64,000 nucleotides of DNA from Mycobacteriaceae bacterium (GCA_019749805.1 JAIEPH010000066.1:103635-167634), one strand, 5' to 3'. Shown: positions 56,140-64,000, counted from the stretch's first letter. A program made the numbers and translations. Notes: generated from the letters alone by a model not told the origin.

Positions 56140-57539
56140 TAAAGAAGCTCCAAGCGTCGGGCCATATCGGATGCGAAGACTCCGTTGGGATCGGCCTTGC
56201 GGCGCACCGCGATCCACTCGTCGATGAGGGGATACATCTGGTGGAATCTCTCCGCGCTGACGCGGGAATCCTTGGCGGTGTAGACCCGCCCGCCGAATTC
56301 CATGACACGGTCGTCGAGTTCGTTGAGGAATTCGTTGACGCCTGCCTTGTTCGGGAAGTCCATCGCGACGTTCCAGCCGGCCATCGGAAAGCTCAGCGGT
56401 GCACGGTTTCCCGGGCCGAACAGTTTGAACACGTTGAGCGCCGAGTAATGCCCACGGGTCTGGATCCAGCGGATGATCGCCTTGAACTCCTCAAGCGCAT
56501 CGGGGGGTACCAGGAACTGGTGTTGGGCGAAACCCGCTGGGCCGTAAGCATTATTCCAGCCGCTGACCAGGTCGAGCATGTGGTAGAACTGCGACAGGTT
56601 CATGATCTTGCCGCTGTAGGTGCCGCCGAGCCGGTAGTAGATCTCGCCGATCGCCATGAACGAAAGCTTGTTCATCGCACTGATGGGGAAGATGTTGGGC
56701 ACGCTCAGCAGTTGCGGCGCATCGAATTTCAGCGGGTTCCTGGCCAGCTTGGGCGGCAACTGGTCCAGTGTCGCGAGGCTGCCCCGGCTGACCGCGGCGC
56801 GGCCGAGTTTGGGTGGCGGGCTGATGAGGTCGAACCAGGCGCTGGAGTAGGTGTAGCGGTCCTCGCTGCCGTCGAGGTGCACGGCGATGGTCTCGTCGAG
56901 GTCCCTGGTCGCCACCCCGTCGGCGATGAAGTACGCGGTTTCGGTGCGGGTCATGGCAATGGCGGCACGCACCACGATGCCGGTCAGGCCATTGCCGCCG
57001 ACGGTGGCCCAGAACAGCTCGCTCTCCGGCCCGTCGGGCGTGAGGGTGCGTACCTCGCCGTCGGCCATCAGTAGGTCCATCGACACCACGTGATTGCCGA
57101 AGCTGCCCGCGCTGTGGTGGTTTTTGCCGTGGATGTCCGAGGCGATCGCGCCGCCGACGGTGACCTGCCGGGTGCCGGGCAGCACCGGAACCCACAGCCC
57201 GAAGGGCAGTGCCGCCTTCATCAGCTGGTCGAGGCTCACACCGGCGTCGACGTCGGCGACCGCGGACTCCGCGCTGATGGAATGAATGCGGTTCAGCGCG
57301 GTCATGTCGACGACCAGGCCGCCGCCGTTGCACGCCTGATCGCCGTACGACCGGCCCAGCCCGCGCGCGAGGACACCGCGACGCAGGAATGCCGGGCTCG
57401 ACGCACCGGGATCGTTGGCTGCACGGACCGCCGTGGCGATCAGCTCGACGTCGGGTGTGGACAGCACCTGCGCGACCGACGGTGCGGTGCGCCCGAACCC
57501 GGTCAGGGCGCGCGAGGTCGTCGGAAGGTTGTCGAACAT
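56139..57539 (-). CDS. dprE1: Decaprenylphosphoryl-beta-D-ribose 2-oxidase DprE1
   Basis: FAD enzyme that oxidises DPR to 2-keto-DPR for DPA synthesis; essential target of benzothiazinones. 466 residues (461 in M. tuberculosis). FAD domain: RGLGRSYGDQACNGGG, VPVLPGTRQVTVGGAIASDIHGKNHH. Substrate domain ends VRRKADPNGVFASDMARRLELL. At the residue corresponding to Cys387, the site of benzothiazinone adduct formation, it has Ala392 (codon at 56366-56364) in MAGWNVAMDF. It is the first gene of the minus-strand run to embB. The 113-bp gap upstream separates it from a divergent module. Confidence 0.97.
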   Translation of the reverse strand: MFDNLPTTSRALTGFGRTAPSVAQVLSTPDVELIATAVRAANDPGASSPAFLRRGVLARGLGRSYGDQACNGGGLVVDMTALNRIHSISAESAVADVDAGVSLDQLMKAALPFGLWVPVLPGTRQVTVGGAIASDIHGKNHHSAGSFGNHVVSMDLLMADGEVRTLTPDGPESELFWATVGGNGLTGIVVRAAIAMTRTETAYFIADGVATRDLDETIAVHLDGSEDRYTYSSAWFDLISPPPKLGRAAVSRGSLATLDQLPPKLARNPLKFDAPQLLSVPNIFPISAMNKLSFMAIGEIYYRLGGTYSGKIMNLSQFYHMLDLVSGWNNAYGPAGFAQHQFLVPPDALEEFKAIIRWIQTRGHYSALNVFKLFGPGNRAPLSFPMAGWNVAMDFPNKAGVNEFLNELDDRVMEFGGRVYTAKDSRVSAERFHQMYPLIDEWIAVRRKADPNGVFASDMARRLELL

Positions 57540-57652
57540 CGTGACGAGGGTACCGTGCGGCCTGCCTCGGCCCGGCCGGCTGCGGAATTGGTGCGCCGAC
57601 CGCTGCGAGCAGTGGATTAGCGTGCATATACGACTGTTGGGGGTCTAGGCCG

Positions 57653-59455
57653 ATGCTGCTCAGCGACATCGACACGTGGAACGTGGGCGCATTGCAGTCG
57701 ATCGCGCATGAACTGGGCGGCGAGCTCACGACCATCGAGGACGTCGCCTCGGATCTTGAGCTGATCTCCCGGCTGCCCGGGTGGGATTCACCCGCCGCGG
57801 ACGCCGCGCGCGGCAAGATCGCCGAGTCCACCGCCAAGGTGCTCGACGACGCCGCGGTGATCGGCGCGGTTCGGCAGCTGGCCTCCGAGACCGCAGCGGC
57901 CGTCGCGAAGCTGCACAACGAGCTGGAATCGATCCGTGCGGATGTGGCCGCACAGGGCGGCTACCTCTCGCTCTCCGACGCGGGCGACGTCACCATCAAC
58001 GCGTCGCCGGATATGCGCGACGAACTACGACCCATCGCCGACAACGTCGAGTCGAGGGCGAAGGCGCTGATTCATCAGGCCGAGGACATCGACGCCGACT
58101 GCGCCGAGGTGTTCGGTCATGTGGAGAACGGTGACATCACGGCCAAGGGTGCGACGGACATTCCCAGCGCCCAGGAGATGGGCCGCGACCAGTCGGGGCT
58201 GTCCGCGCCCTACCCGCCCGAGGGCGAGGGCACCAGACCCGAAGACGTCAAGGCGTGGTGGGATGCGCTGTCCGAAGATGAACAGGGGAAGGTCAAGGCC
58301 GAACATCCCGACTGGGTCGGCAACCGCGACGGTGTGCCGGTGCCGGATCGTAGTGACGTCAACAAAGCCTCGCTGGATCGCGAACTCGCCGACGTGCGGC
58401 GTCAGCTCGACGAGCTCGGCGGCCGCGAGGACTTCATCCGCAACTCGGGCATGGACGCGCAGACTGCGAGCAGCGTCTACCTCGAGCGATACGGCGCGCT
58501 GAAAACGCGGCTGGACAACGCCGATGCGATGAGGAACGCGCTGTCGGTCGACGGCGATCCCTCAAAGGGATACGACCCTGACCGCTACCTCATGCTGCTG
58601 GAGTTCCCCGAGGGACGGGAAACGCGCGCCGCTGTCGCCATCGGCAACCCGGATGCTGCCGAACACGTCAGCGTCACGGTCCCCGGGATGAACACCCACC
58701 CGACGAGCCTGCCGGGAATGGCGGATGAAGCCGGTGCGTTGCGAGCCACCGCGGAACGTCAGCTCGATTTGGCGGGCCGCGGCAACGAGGGCGTAGCGGC
58801 GATCGCCTGGCTCGGCTACGACCCACCCGACACCACCGATGGGTCGGCGGTCGAGGCGCTCGGCGAGCGTCGCGCGAACGAGGCCGCACCCGGTCTCGCG
58901 GAGCTCTACCGCGGCATCAACGCCACCAACGAGCACGGCTCCGATGTCCATCTGTCGGCCTTCGGACATTCCTACGGCTCGCTGGCCACCGCCCAGGCCC
59001 TCAACGAACTCGGCGCGACGGGCGTCGTCGACGAGGCCGTGTTCTACGGTTCGCCGGGACTCGGACACACCGACGAGACGGTTGGCTGGGGTCCCTTGGA
59101 GCGCGCGGTGCCGATCATGAACGAGGGCGATCTGAACATGGCGGACAAGCACGTCTACGTGATGTCGAGTCCCGATGATCCGGTGTCGGGTGACCCGACG
59201 CTGTTCGGCGTGTCGATGCCCGGGCTGGGCGACCTGAACCAGCTGGGCCCCAATCCGTTGGACCTGCCGTTCGAACGGCTGTCCACCGACGCCGCGATCA
59301 CCGGCATCGACCAGGTTCCGCGGGATGCCTCGTACGGACACGCCGACTATCCGCGCTCGACGGACAATGGGCTGCGCACCGCCGGGTATAACCTGGCGAT
59401 CGTCGCGGCCGGCCTCGCCGACGACCCCGAGTATCCGAATCTCTTGGTGCGATGA
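57653..59455 (+). CDS. Large alpha/beta hydrolase with WXG100-like N-terminal domain (DUF1023)
   Basis: 600 residues. N-terminal helical hairpin (about 1-150) with LPGWDSPAADAARGK, resembling WXG100/LXG-type domains of type VII secretion substrates. The C-terminal half (about 310-540) is a DUF1023 alpha/beta hydrolase with nucleophile elbow FGHSYGS and VPGMNTHP. No signal peptide or membrane segment, so any export must use another route. ATG at 57653 has GGGGG at about 8 nt. Overlaps the lipoprotein gene (ATGA). The same hydrolase-lipoprotein order is found at Rv2542-Rv2543 (lppA) in M. tuberculosis. Substrate unknown; lipase, esterase or toxin possible. Confidence 0.85.
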   Translation: MLLSDIDTWNVGALQSIAHELGGELTTIEDVASDLELISRLPGWDSPAADAARGKIAESTAKVLDDAAVIGAVRQLASETAAAVAKLHNELESIRADVAAQGGYLSLSDAGDVTINASPDMRDELRPIADNVESRAKALIHQAEDIDADCAEVFGHVENGDITAKGATDIPSAQEMGRDQSGLSAPYPPEGEGTRPEDVKAWWDALSEDEQGKVKAEHPDWVGNRDGVPVPDRSDVNKASLDRELADVRRQLDELGGREDFIRNSGMDAQTASSVYLERYGALKTRLDNADAMRNALSVDGDPSKGYDPDRYLMLLEFPEGRETRAAVAIGNPDAAEHVSVTVPGMNTHPTSLPGMADEAGALRATAERQLDLAGRGNEGVAAIAWLGYDPPDTTDGSAVEALGERRANEAAPGLAELYRGINATNEHGSDVHLSAFGHSYGSLATAQALNELGATGVVDEAVFYGSPGLGHTDETVGWGPLERAVPIMNEGDLNMADKHVYVMSSPDDPVSGDPTLFGVSMPGLGDLNQLGPNPLDLPFERLSTDAAITGIDQVPRDASYGHADYPRSTDNGLRTAGYNLAIVAAGLADDPEYPNLLVR

Positions 59456-59994
59456 ACATGCCGAATGGTTTCGCTGTCCTCAGCCGCATCGCGGCGGCGA
59501 TGGCCGTGTTGTTCGTGGTCTGCGGATGCGATCGGCCCGACTACGAATCGCCCGTCGTCAATCAGGAGGGGCCCGTGATCGACATCGCTGCGCTACCCGA
59601 CATCGAGCAGACCACAACCGAGATGGTCGATCTGATGGAGCGGGTGAGCCGGGAGGTCACCCGGCTCGTTCCGGCGGCCGAGCCGTGGGAGTGGACTCGC
59701 GATCAACAGGGCTTCAGCTGTACGCAGGAAAGCACCGGCCGTACCGGGGTGAAACGGTATCTGCGGAACCTGTCCGCTGATTACGCGTTGACCGATGCGG
59801 AGTGGGAGGTCGTATTTCCTGCGGTGCGGCAGTTGGCCGGTGCGGCCGGACTCACCGAGATTGCCGCTCCACAGGACCAGCCCGGTAACCACGACATCCG
59901 CATCAGCAGCGACGATGGCCGGACGCTGATGTTCGGGTCGCGCAAGGCCACGGTCATTTCGGCCGACATCGCGTGTCGAAGGGCGGCACCATGA
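59452..59994 (+). CDS. LppA/LppB-like lipoprotein
   Basis: 180 residues with a signal peptide and lipobox VVCGC (Cys about residue 26), so anchored on the outer membrane face. The mature part has a conserved WEWTRDQQGFSCTQE region and a C-terminal IACRRAAP; the two Cys likely form a disulfide. It resembles the LppA family encoded next to DUF1023 hydrolases. It overlaps both neighbours by ATGA junctions, so all three are made together. Possible roles: receptor, inhibitor or immunity partner of the hydrolase; all inferred. Confidence 0.85.
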   Translation: MNMPNGFAVLSRIAAAMAVLFVVCGCDRPDYESPVVNQEGPVIDIAALPDIEQTTTEMVDLMERVSREVTRLVPAAEPWEWTRDQQGFSCTQESTGRTGVKRYLRNLSADYALTDAEWEVVFPAVRQLAGAAGLTEIAAPQDQPGNHDIRISSDDGRTLMFGSRKATVISADIACRRAAP

Positions 59995-60302
59995 CCCAGG
60001 GCGATGTGATTGTCGCGACCGCCGAGGTGCGACGGTCGGCCGACCAGATGGCCGTCGTCGCCGAGGAGGCGTCGTCGAGTCGCGCGCGGGTGGCCGACAG
60101 TGTGTCGACTCAGCGCACGGGGTGGAAAGAGAAGGGCGAGCCGGGATTCGGGAAGTTCGTCGGCGTCCTGGAAGCGCAGGCCGAACGGCTGCGCACCGAT
60201 CTCACCGACCTCGGCGACAAGCTGCGCGCGGCGGCCGACGTCTACGACAAGCAGGACGACGAAGGCGGCGAGGCCTTGGACAGTTCTGTCCGGTACGACT
60301 GA
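59991..60302 (+). CDS. Small EspC/DUF2580-like type VII secretion-associated protein
   Basis: 103 residues, helical, no signal peptide. Pattern: N-terminal helix (VIVATAEVRRSADQMAVVAEEA), turn with TGWKEKGEPGFG in place of a WXG, second helix ending AADVYDKQDDEGG. The YDKQD element fits the YxxxD/E secretion signal of ESX substrates, at the expected site after the second helix. The domain fits the EspC/DUF2580 group. ATG at 59991 overlaps the lipoprotein stop (ATGA) and has AAGGGCGG upstream; GTG at 59973 is an alternative. Probably a helical partner of the hydrolase's N-terminal domain. Confidence 0.82.
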   Translation: MTQGDVIVATAEVRRSADQMAVVAEEASSSRARVADSVSTQRTGWKEKGEPGFGKFVGVLEAQAERLRTDLTDLGDKLRAAADVYDKQDDEGGEALDSSVRYD

Positions 60303-60317
60303 TCGCGGTCAGCGTCG

Positions 60318-60731
60318 TCAGCGCAGCCGGAAGATCACGGCGCGCTGCACGACGAAGTTGATGACCGTCGCCGTGCCCTGCGCGATGACGAACGCCACCA
60401 CGACCGCGGTCGGTGTGTAGTCCAATAGGCGCAGGAACACGTGGTTCAGTCCAACCTGGACGACGAAGGTCGTGATGTAGAGCGCCCACACCGCGACCAG
60501 TCGCGCTCTGCTGGGCGGAGCCTGGAACGTCCACCGCCGGTTCAACAGGTACGCCGTCGTCGTGCCTGCGATCCAGCCGATCACTTTGGCCAGATCGGGT
60601 TGCACGCCCGCACCCTTGTAGAGCAGGACGTACAGGCCGAAGTCGACGATCGCGCTGAAGCCGCCGGTGACGACGAAACGCCAGATCTGGGTCGCGAGAC
60701 TCAAGTCTGGGCGCATCGGGGGCTCGGTCAC
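60318..60731 (-). CDS. GtrA-family membrane protein (Rv3789-like)
   Basis: 137 residues with four membrane helices and the GtrA pattern (RFVVTGGFSAIVDFGLYVLL, NRRWTFQ, VVQRAVIFRL). Rv3789, next to dprE1 in M. tuberculosis, was proposed to move decaprenyl-phosphoryl-arabinose across the membrane or to anchor AftA; the role is debated. Here it is separated from dprE1 by the inserted three-gene module. It follows the MocR gene by 9 bp on the same strand, so it may be read from that promoter. GTG start. Confidence 0.92.
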   Translation of the reverse strand: MTEPPMRPDLSLATQIWRFVVTGGFSAIVDFGLYVLLYKGAGVQPDLAKVIGWIAGTTTAYLLNRRWTFQAPPSRARLVAVWALYITTFVVQVGLNHVFLRLLDYTPTAVVVAFVIAQGTATVINFVVQRAVIFRLR

Positions 60732-60740
60732 CCGGGCAGC

Positions 60741-62159
60741 TTAGCCACCCACTCCGCTGGCGTTGAGCACGGCGCGCAACGCGTCGATGGCGGCGGGGAA
60801 GGCATGGTCGGCCGGAGTGCCGAAGCCGATGACGAGGCCGTCGGGGCGCGGAATCTGGGGCCCGGCCTGTGGATGCCGCATGATGGACAGCCCCTGGAGT
60901 CCGATGCCGGCCTCGCCAGCTCGTTGCAGCACTTCGTGTTCGGCGCCGTTGGGCAGCGTCAGGGTCAGGTTCAGCCCGGCGTCCAGTCCGCGGATTTCGA
61001 TGTCGGCATGCGACAGCGCCTGCACGATGACGTCGCGGCGTCGCCGGTAGCGCATGCGCATCCGGCGGATGTGCTTGTCGTAGCCGCCACTGGTGATGAA
61101 CTCAGCCATCGTCAGTTGCGCGATGCCGTCGACGTAGAACTGGGAGCCTCCTTCGGCCTCGATGACGGGGTCGACGAGGTCGGTGGGCAGCGCCATCCAG
61201 CCCAGCCGGAGCACCGGTGACAGGCTCTTGCTCACGGACCCGAGATACACGACGCGTTCGGGGCTCAGCGCCTGCAGTGCACCGACCGGTTGGCGGTCGT
61301 AGCGGAACTCGCCGTCGTAGTCGTCGTCCAGGACGTAGCCGTCGGTGCGCTGGGCCCACTCGACGACCGCGGTGCGACGCGAGGGATGCAGCGGCATGCC
61401 GTAGGGATTGTGGTGGGCGGGGGTGAGGAGTACGGCTGGCACGTCGAGGTTGTCGAGCTCGGCCACCATCGCGCCGTGGCCGTCGAGACCGATTGGGAAA
61501 GTGGAGATTCCCATTGCGGCGAGCGCGTCGCGGAATACGAAAAGGCCGTACGCCTCGACGGCGATCGGGCGCCGGGTCCCGAAGACGCGGCCCATGAGTT
61601 CCACGGCGTGCCGGACGCCGGCGCAGATGACGATCGATTCCGGTGAGGTTCGGACTCCGCGCACCCGCGCGAGGTAGTCGGCGAGTGCGTCGCGCAGTTC
61701 GGGCCGGCCCCGCGGGTCGCCCCTGCGCAGCGCCTCGGTGGGGGCGTTGGTGAGCGCGCGCCGGGTTGCGGCAGCCCACTCGCTGCGCGGGAACTCCGCG
61801 ACATCCGGATTGCCGGGCATCAGGTTGTGCGTCGGCGTCACGTTCATGCCGCGAGGGCGGGCGGGACGTTGGGCGCCGCTGGTGTTGACCACCCATGTAC
61901 CCGCACCCTGCCGCGACGCGAGCCATCCTTCGGCGACGAGTTCGGCGTACGCCTCGGCGACCGTGTTGCGGGCCAATCCGAGGTCGACGGCCAGGGATCG
62001 GGACGGCGGGAGCATGGTTCCCGCGGCCAGGCGGCCGGACCGCACGGCGTCGCGTAGCGCGGTGAGCAGGAGTTCCCTGGCACCGCGGACGCCGGGTGTG
62101 ATGGTTTCGCGGAGATCCAGGTGCAGGTCACGACGACCGGGATTGGCCCACGATGTCAT
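60741..62159 (-). CDS. MocR-type GntR/aminotransferase transcriptional regulator
   Basis: 472 residues. N-terminal GntR winged helix (about 15-85; GARELLLTALRDAVRSGRL, AAGTMLPPSRSLAVDLGLARNTV) fused to a PLP fold type I aminotransferase-like domain. The PLP Lys lies in GSVSKSLSPVLRLG and the Asp in LDDDYDGEF. MocR regulators sense PLP or amino acids and often control divergent genes. The divergent neighbour here is an AhpD-like gene. ATG at 62159 is chosen; the longer frame runs into the intergenic region. A candidate site lies at 62172-62194. Confidence 0.92.
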   Translation of the reverse strand: MTSWANPGRRDLHLDLRETITPGVRGARELLLTALRDAVRSGRLAAGTMLPPSRSLAVDLGLARNTVAEAYAELVAEGWLASRQGAGTWVVNTSGAQRPARPRGMNVTPTHNLMPGNPDVAEFPRSEWAAATRRALTNAPTEALRRGDPRGRPELRDALADYLARVRGVRTSPESIVICAGVRHAVELMGRVFGTRRPIAVEAYGLFVFRDALAAMGISTFPIGLDGHGAMVAELDNLDVPAVLLTPAHHNPYGMPLHPSRRTAVVEWAQRTDGYVLDDDYDGEFRYDRQPVGALQALSPERVVYLGSVSKSLSPVLRLGWMALPTDLVDPVIEAEGGSQFYVDGIAQLTMAEFITSGGYDKHIRRMRMRYRRRRDVIVQALSHADIEIRGLDAGLNLTLTLPNGAEHEVLQRAGEAGIGLQGLSIMRHPQAGPQIPRPDGLVIGFGTPADHAFPAAIDALRAVLNASGVGG

Positions 62160-62171
62160 GGCGGAAGTTAA

Positions 62172-62194
62172 CCATGCAGATGGGATTTTGCCCA
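62172..62194. promoter_or_regulatory. Overlapping inverted repeats in MocR-AhpD divergent promoter
   Basis: CCAT-GCAG-ATGG (62172-62183) overlaps TGGG-ATTTTG-CCCA (62181-62194), between the two divergent start codons only 49 bp apart. Such paired short elements are usual for MocR operators. Binding was not tested. Confidence 0.35.
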
Positions 62195-62208
62195 CTAGCG
62201 TTGGAGGC

Positions 62209-62679
62209 ATGACAACGACATTGGAAACTTCAGAGTCCCTGGAACGAATCAAGATCTACAAGACGTCGCCGGAGTTGTACGAGGCGATGATGGCGTTGAG
62301 CAACGCGGCGGCTAAGGACCTCGACGTCGAGCTCGGCGAGCTCATCAAGATCCGGGCGTCGCAGATCAACCACTGCGCCTTCTGTCTCGACATGCACACG
62401 CGGGATGCGCGCAAGCATGGCGTCAGCACGCAGAAGCTCGACGTGCTTGCGGCGTGGGAAGAGGCGGGGCCGCTGTTTTCCGAACGTGAGCGGGCCGCGT
62501 TAGCACTGACCGAGGCGATCACCGAGCTCGGCGACGGCCATGTGCCCGACGAGGTGTACCAGCGTGCGGCGCAGGTGTTCTCCGACCGCGAACTGGGCCA
62601 GGTCATCGCGATGGCGGTGACCATCAACGCGTGGAACCGCATCAACGTCGCCGCCCGCGTTCAGCCGCCCACGCGGTAA
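62209..62679 (+). CDS. AhpD-like / carboxymuconolactone decarboxylase family protein
   Basis: 156 residues. The CxxC motif NHCAFCLDMHTRDA, with nearby His, is the AhpD-type thiol centre used in alkylhydroperoxidase recycling. Sequence SELIKIRASQIN-type segment and AMAVTINAWNRINVAA at the C-terminus are typical of small all-helical CMD proteins in actinobacteria. ATG at 62209 follows GGAGG closely. Divergent from the MocR gene with a shared 49-bp promoter region, so likely regulated by it. Oxidative or electrophile-stress role is inferred. Confidence 0.9.
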   Translation: MTTTLETSESLERIKIYKTSPELYEAMMALSNAAAKDLDVELGELIKIRASQINHCAFCLDMHTRDARKHGVSTQKLDVLAAWEEAGPLFSERERAALALTEAITELGDGHVPDEVYQRAAQVFSDRELGQVIAMAVTINAWNRINVAARVQPPTR

Positions 62680-62691
62680 TACGGTCGAGGG

Positions 62692-63450
62692 GTGCAGACC
62701 CGGTCCGGTGCAGAGATCCGCGTCGATGGTGACGTCGTCTACAAGCTGCATCGGCCGGGAACCGACCCGCGTCAGTTGACCAGGCGGTTGCGGGTCGCCG
62801 CGGCGTCGAAGGCCCTGCTCTCACCGCTGGAGGCGGAACCCGATGCCGTCGGCGGCCGGTGGCGCACTCAGTGGCCGTACGTGGAAACCGTTGTGCCGCA
62901 ACCTGAACATCTGCCGTGGGCCGAGGCGGGTGGGCTGCTGGCGCGCTTGCACCGCGAGGAGCCGGTGGGGCGGATCCCGCCACACGGTTGGCCGCAGCGG
63001 TTACGCCGCGCGATGGATGAGTTGCGGGAGGATCGTGACGCCAGGGTGCTTCGCGCGGCGGCCGTTCTACCGGACGCGGCGTGGCGTGCGGGGTCTGCGG
63101 CACGGCCGTTGTCGGTAGTGCATGGCGATTTCCACCTGGGCCAGCTCGGTAGAAGGGATGTCGGGTCGCCGTGGCTTTTGATCGATGTCGACGATCTCGG
63201 GCTCGGCGACCCGGCGTGGGATCTGGCTCGGCCCGCGGGTTTCTGGGCGGCGGGCCTGATCCCCGATGACGATTGGGAAGCGTTCGTCGACACGTATCGC
63301 GATGCCGACGGTCCGGCACTGCCGGAGGGTGACCCCTGGCCGGTTCTCGAGCCATTCGCCAGGGCCGCGGTGGTGCAGGCCGCCGCCCACCATCGCGATG
63401 ACGAGTTGCTGATGGCGGCCTGCATGCGGATGGCTAGCTCTGTTGGCTAG
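62692..63450 (+). CDS. APH-family phosphotransferase
   Basis: 252 residues of the aminoglycoside phosphotransferase/choline kinase fold. VVHGDFHLGQLG is the catalytic loop HGDxxxxN, but the metal-binding Asn is Gln here. LLIDVDDLGLGDPAWDLAR is the second metal/ATP site, equivalent to IDWE/D. GTG at 62692, 12 bp after the AhpD-like gene, so co-transcription is likely. Most such chromosomal members phosphorylate small metabolites, not antibiotics. Substrate unknown. The Gln change may lower activity. Confidence 0.85.
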   Translation: MQTRSGAEIRVDGDVVYKLHRPGTDPRQLTRRLRVAAASKALLSPLEAEPDAVGGRWRTQWPYVETVVPQPEHLPWAEAGGLLARLHREEPVGRIPPHGWPQRLRRAMDELREDRDARVLRAAAVLPDAAWRAGSAARPLSVVHGDFHLGQLGRRDVGSPWLLIDVDDLGLGDPAWDLARPAGFWAAGLIPDDDWEAFVDTYRDADGPALPEGDPWPVLEPFARAAVVQAAAHHRDDELLMAACMRMASSVG

Positions 63451-63797
63451 CTGGAGAAGAACAGCCGACCGAAGCCCTGCTTGCGGTAGTGCTTGTTGCC
63501 GCGATGACCCCAGCCGGGGCCGTAGTCGTAGCCGCCGTAGCCCTGCTGTCCGCCGTAACCCTGGTGCGGAGCCGGTGGTGGCGGCGGAGCGGACTGGACG
63601 AACCGGTTCTCCATCTGCGTCAGCGACTCGAGCTCACCGAAGTCGAGGAAGATGCCACGGCAGGTGTCGCATTGCTCCAGGTGGATGCCGTTGCGTTCGT
63701 AGGTCTTCATGATGCCGGCGCACTTGGGACACAGCAGCGTGGTGCCTGCACCAGGTGACGGCGGCGGCTTCGGAGGTTCGTATGGCGGGATGCTCAT
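63447..63797 (-). CDS. TFIIB-type zinc-ribbon protein
   Basis: 116 residues. A proline-rich N-terminus is followed by a zf-TFIIB ribbon (LLCPKCAGIMKTYERNG, EQCDTCRGIFLDFGELE) with four Cys, then a Pro run and a Gly/Tyr/Gln-rich low-complexity tail (GYGGQQGYGGYDYG). Small proteins of this type occur in most mycobacteria; function unknown, probably nucleic-acid or protein binding. It converges with the phosphotransferase, the stop codons overlapping. Confidence 0.85.
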   Translation of the reverse strand: MSIPPYEPPKPPPSPGAGTTLLCPKCAGIMKTYERNGIHLEQCDTCRGIFLDFGELESLTQMENRFVQSAPPPPPAPHQGYGGQQGYGGYDYGPGWGHRGNKHYRKQGFGRLFFSS

Positions 63798-63888
63798 ATC
63801 GCGATAACGCTAGAGCAACCTGGGAAGTGCCTGGGAGCTGTGGTCGATGTCTGCGCGTAGTCGGCAGCGACAGGTGATAGCGCTGCGC

Positions 63889-64000
63889 TCAGAATGGTGC
63901 TGGGTCGTGGTCGCTTGGGGGTCGTGGCCGGGTGGGGAAGTGCTTGAGGGCTTCGGCGTGGATGAGGTTTTGGTTGTGTCGGCGTTCGTCGGTGATGGCT
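63889..64000 (-). CDS. C-terminal fragment of an ORF cut by the window end, possibly DUF222/13E12 family
   Basis: From the window edge the minus strand stays open for 36 codons to a TGA at 63891-63889, ending KHFPTRPRPPSDHDPAPF. The visible part has DERRHNQNLIHAEALKHF, a charged helix before a Pro-rich tail. Codon use is normal for the window. A link to HNH/13E12 proteins, which often end with similar helices, is tentative. The 91 bp between this stop and the zinc-ribbon start (63798-63888) hold no gene I can see. Confidence 0.45.
   Translation of the reverse strand, partial: AITDERRHNQNLIHAEALKHFPTRPRPPSDHDPAPF

Noticed and set aside
57540..57652. TATACG as -10 for the DUF1023 module
   Set aside because: No fitting -35 element at the right distance; the promoter remains undefined.

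Overview
The window is a stretch of GC-rich actinobacterial chromosome. Gene content and order mark it as mycobacterial, most likely a rapidly growing or environmental Mycobacterium/Mycolicibacterium. It carries the classical cell-wall core locus (erp, glf, glfT2, ubiA, aftB, antigen 85 genes, culp6, fadD32, pks13, accD4, embB/A/C, aftA, dprE2, dprE1) in the order known from M. tuberculosis Rv3840-Rv3789, but with different accessory genes between the blocks. Nearly all intergenic gaps are below 200 bp and I saw no tRNA, rRNA or CRISPR.

Layout. 1-7 kb: a truncated proline-rich envelope protein at the left edge, a CPBP membrane protease, an iron-regulated DUF2470 gene with a good IdeR box, pheA coupled to a phosphoglycerate-mutase-like gene, a small eight-cysteine protein, a minimal zinc metallopeptidase, an Rv3835-like membrane protein and serS. 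7-11 kb: a self-contained accessory divergon (SDR, two paralogous dihydrodipicolinate-reductase-like enzymes, TetR) with a clear palindromic operator in the divergent promoter. 11-17 kb: a metallo-beta-lactamase/Rieske fusion, two tandem acyltransferases, a HAD phosphatase and a peptidoglycan amidase with LGFP repeats.

17-38.9 kb is the galactan/arabinan/mycolate core. Erp faces away from a tightly overlapping plus-strand run, glf-glfT2-PAP2 phosphatase-ubiA-aftB. This run makes UDP-galactofuranose, galactan and decaprenyl-phosphoryl-ribose precursors and caps arabinan. Three tandem antigen 85 family genes, a DUF732 lipoprotein and Culp6 follow. Then fadD32-pks13-accD4 make mycolic acids, which the antigen 85 enzymes attach to arabinan and trehalose. 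38.9-43.6 kb is an accessory insert: DUF4331 protein, Ser/Thr kinase, 13E12-type HNH protein, and an MBL hydrolase coupled to embB.

43.6-57.5 kb (minus strand) reads dprE1-dprE2-aftA-embC-embA-embB, the DPA synthesis and arabinosyltransferase operon. DprE1 has Ala where M. tuberculosis has the benzothiazinone-binding Cys387, and EmbB has Gln at the position of Ile303 in the ethambutol-resistance region. 57.6-60.3 kb: a three-gene overlapping module (WXG-like helical domain plus DUF1023 hydrolase, lipoprotein, EspC-like small protein with a YxxxD tail), a candidate type VII secretion-linked system inserted between dprE1 and its usual GtrA-family neighbour. 60.3-64 kb: GtrA flippase-like gene, MocR regulator, divergent AhpD-like gene, APH-like phosphotransferase, zinc-ribbon protein and the tail of an ORF cut by the window end.
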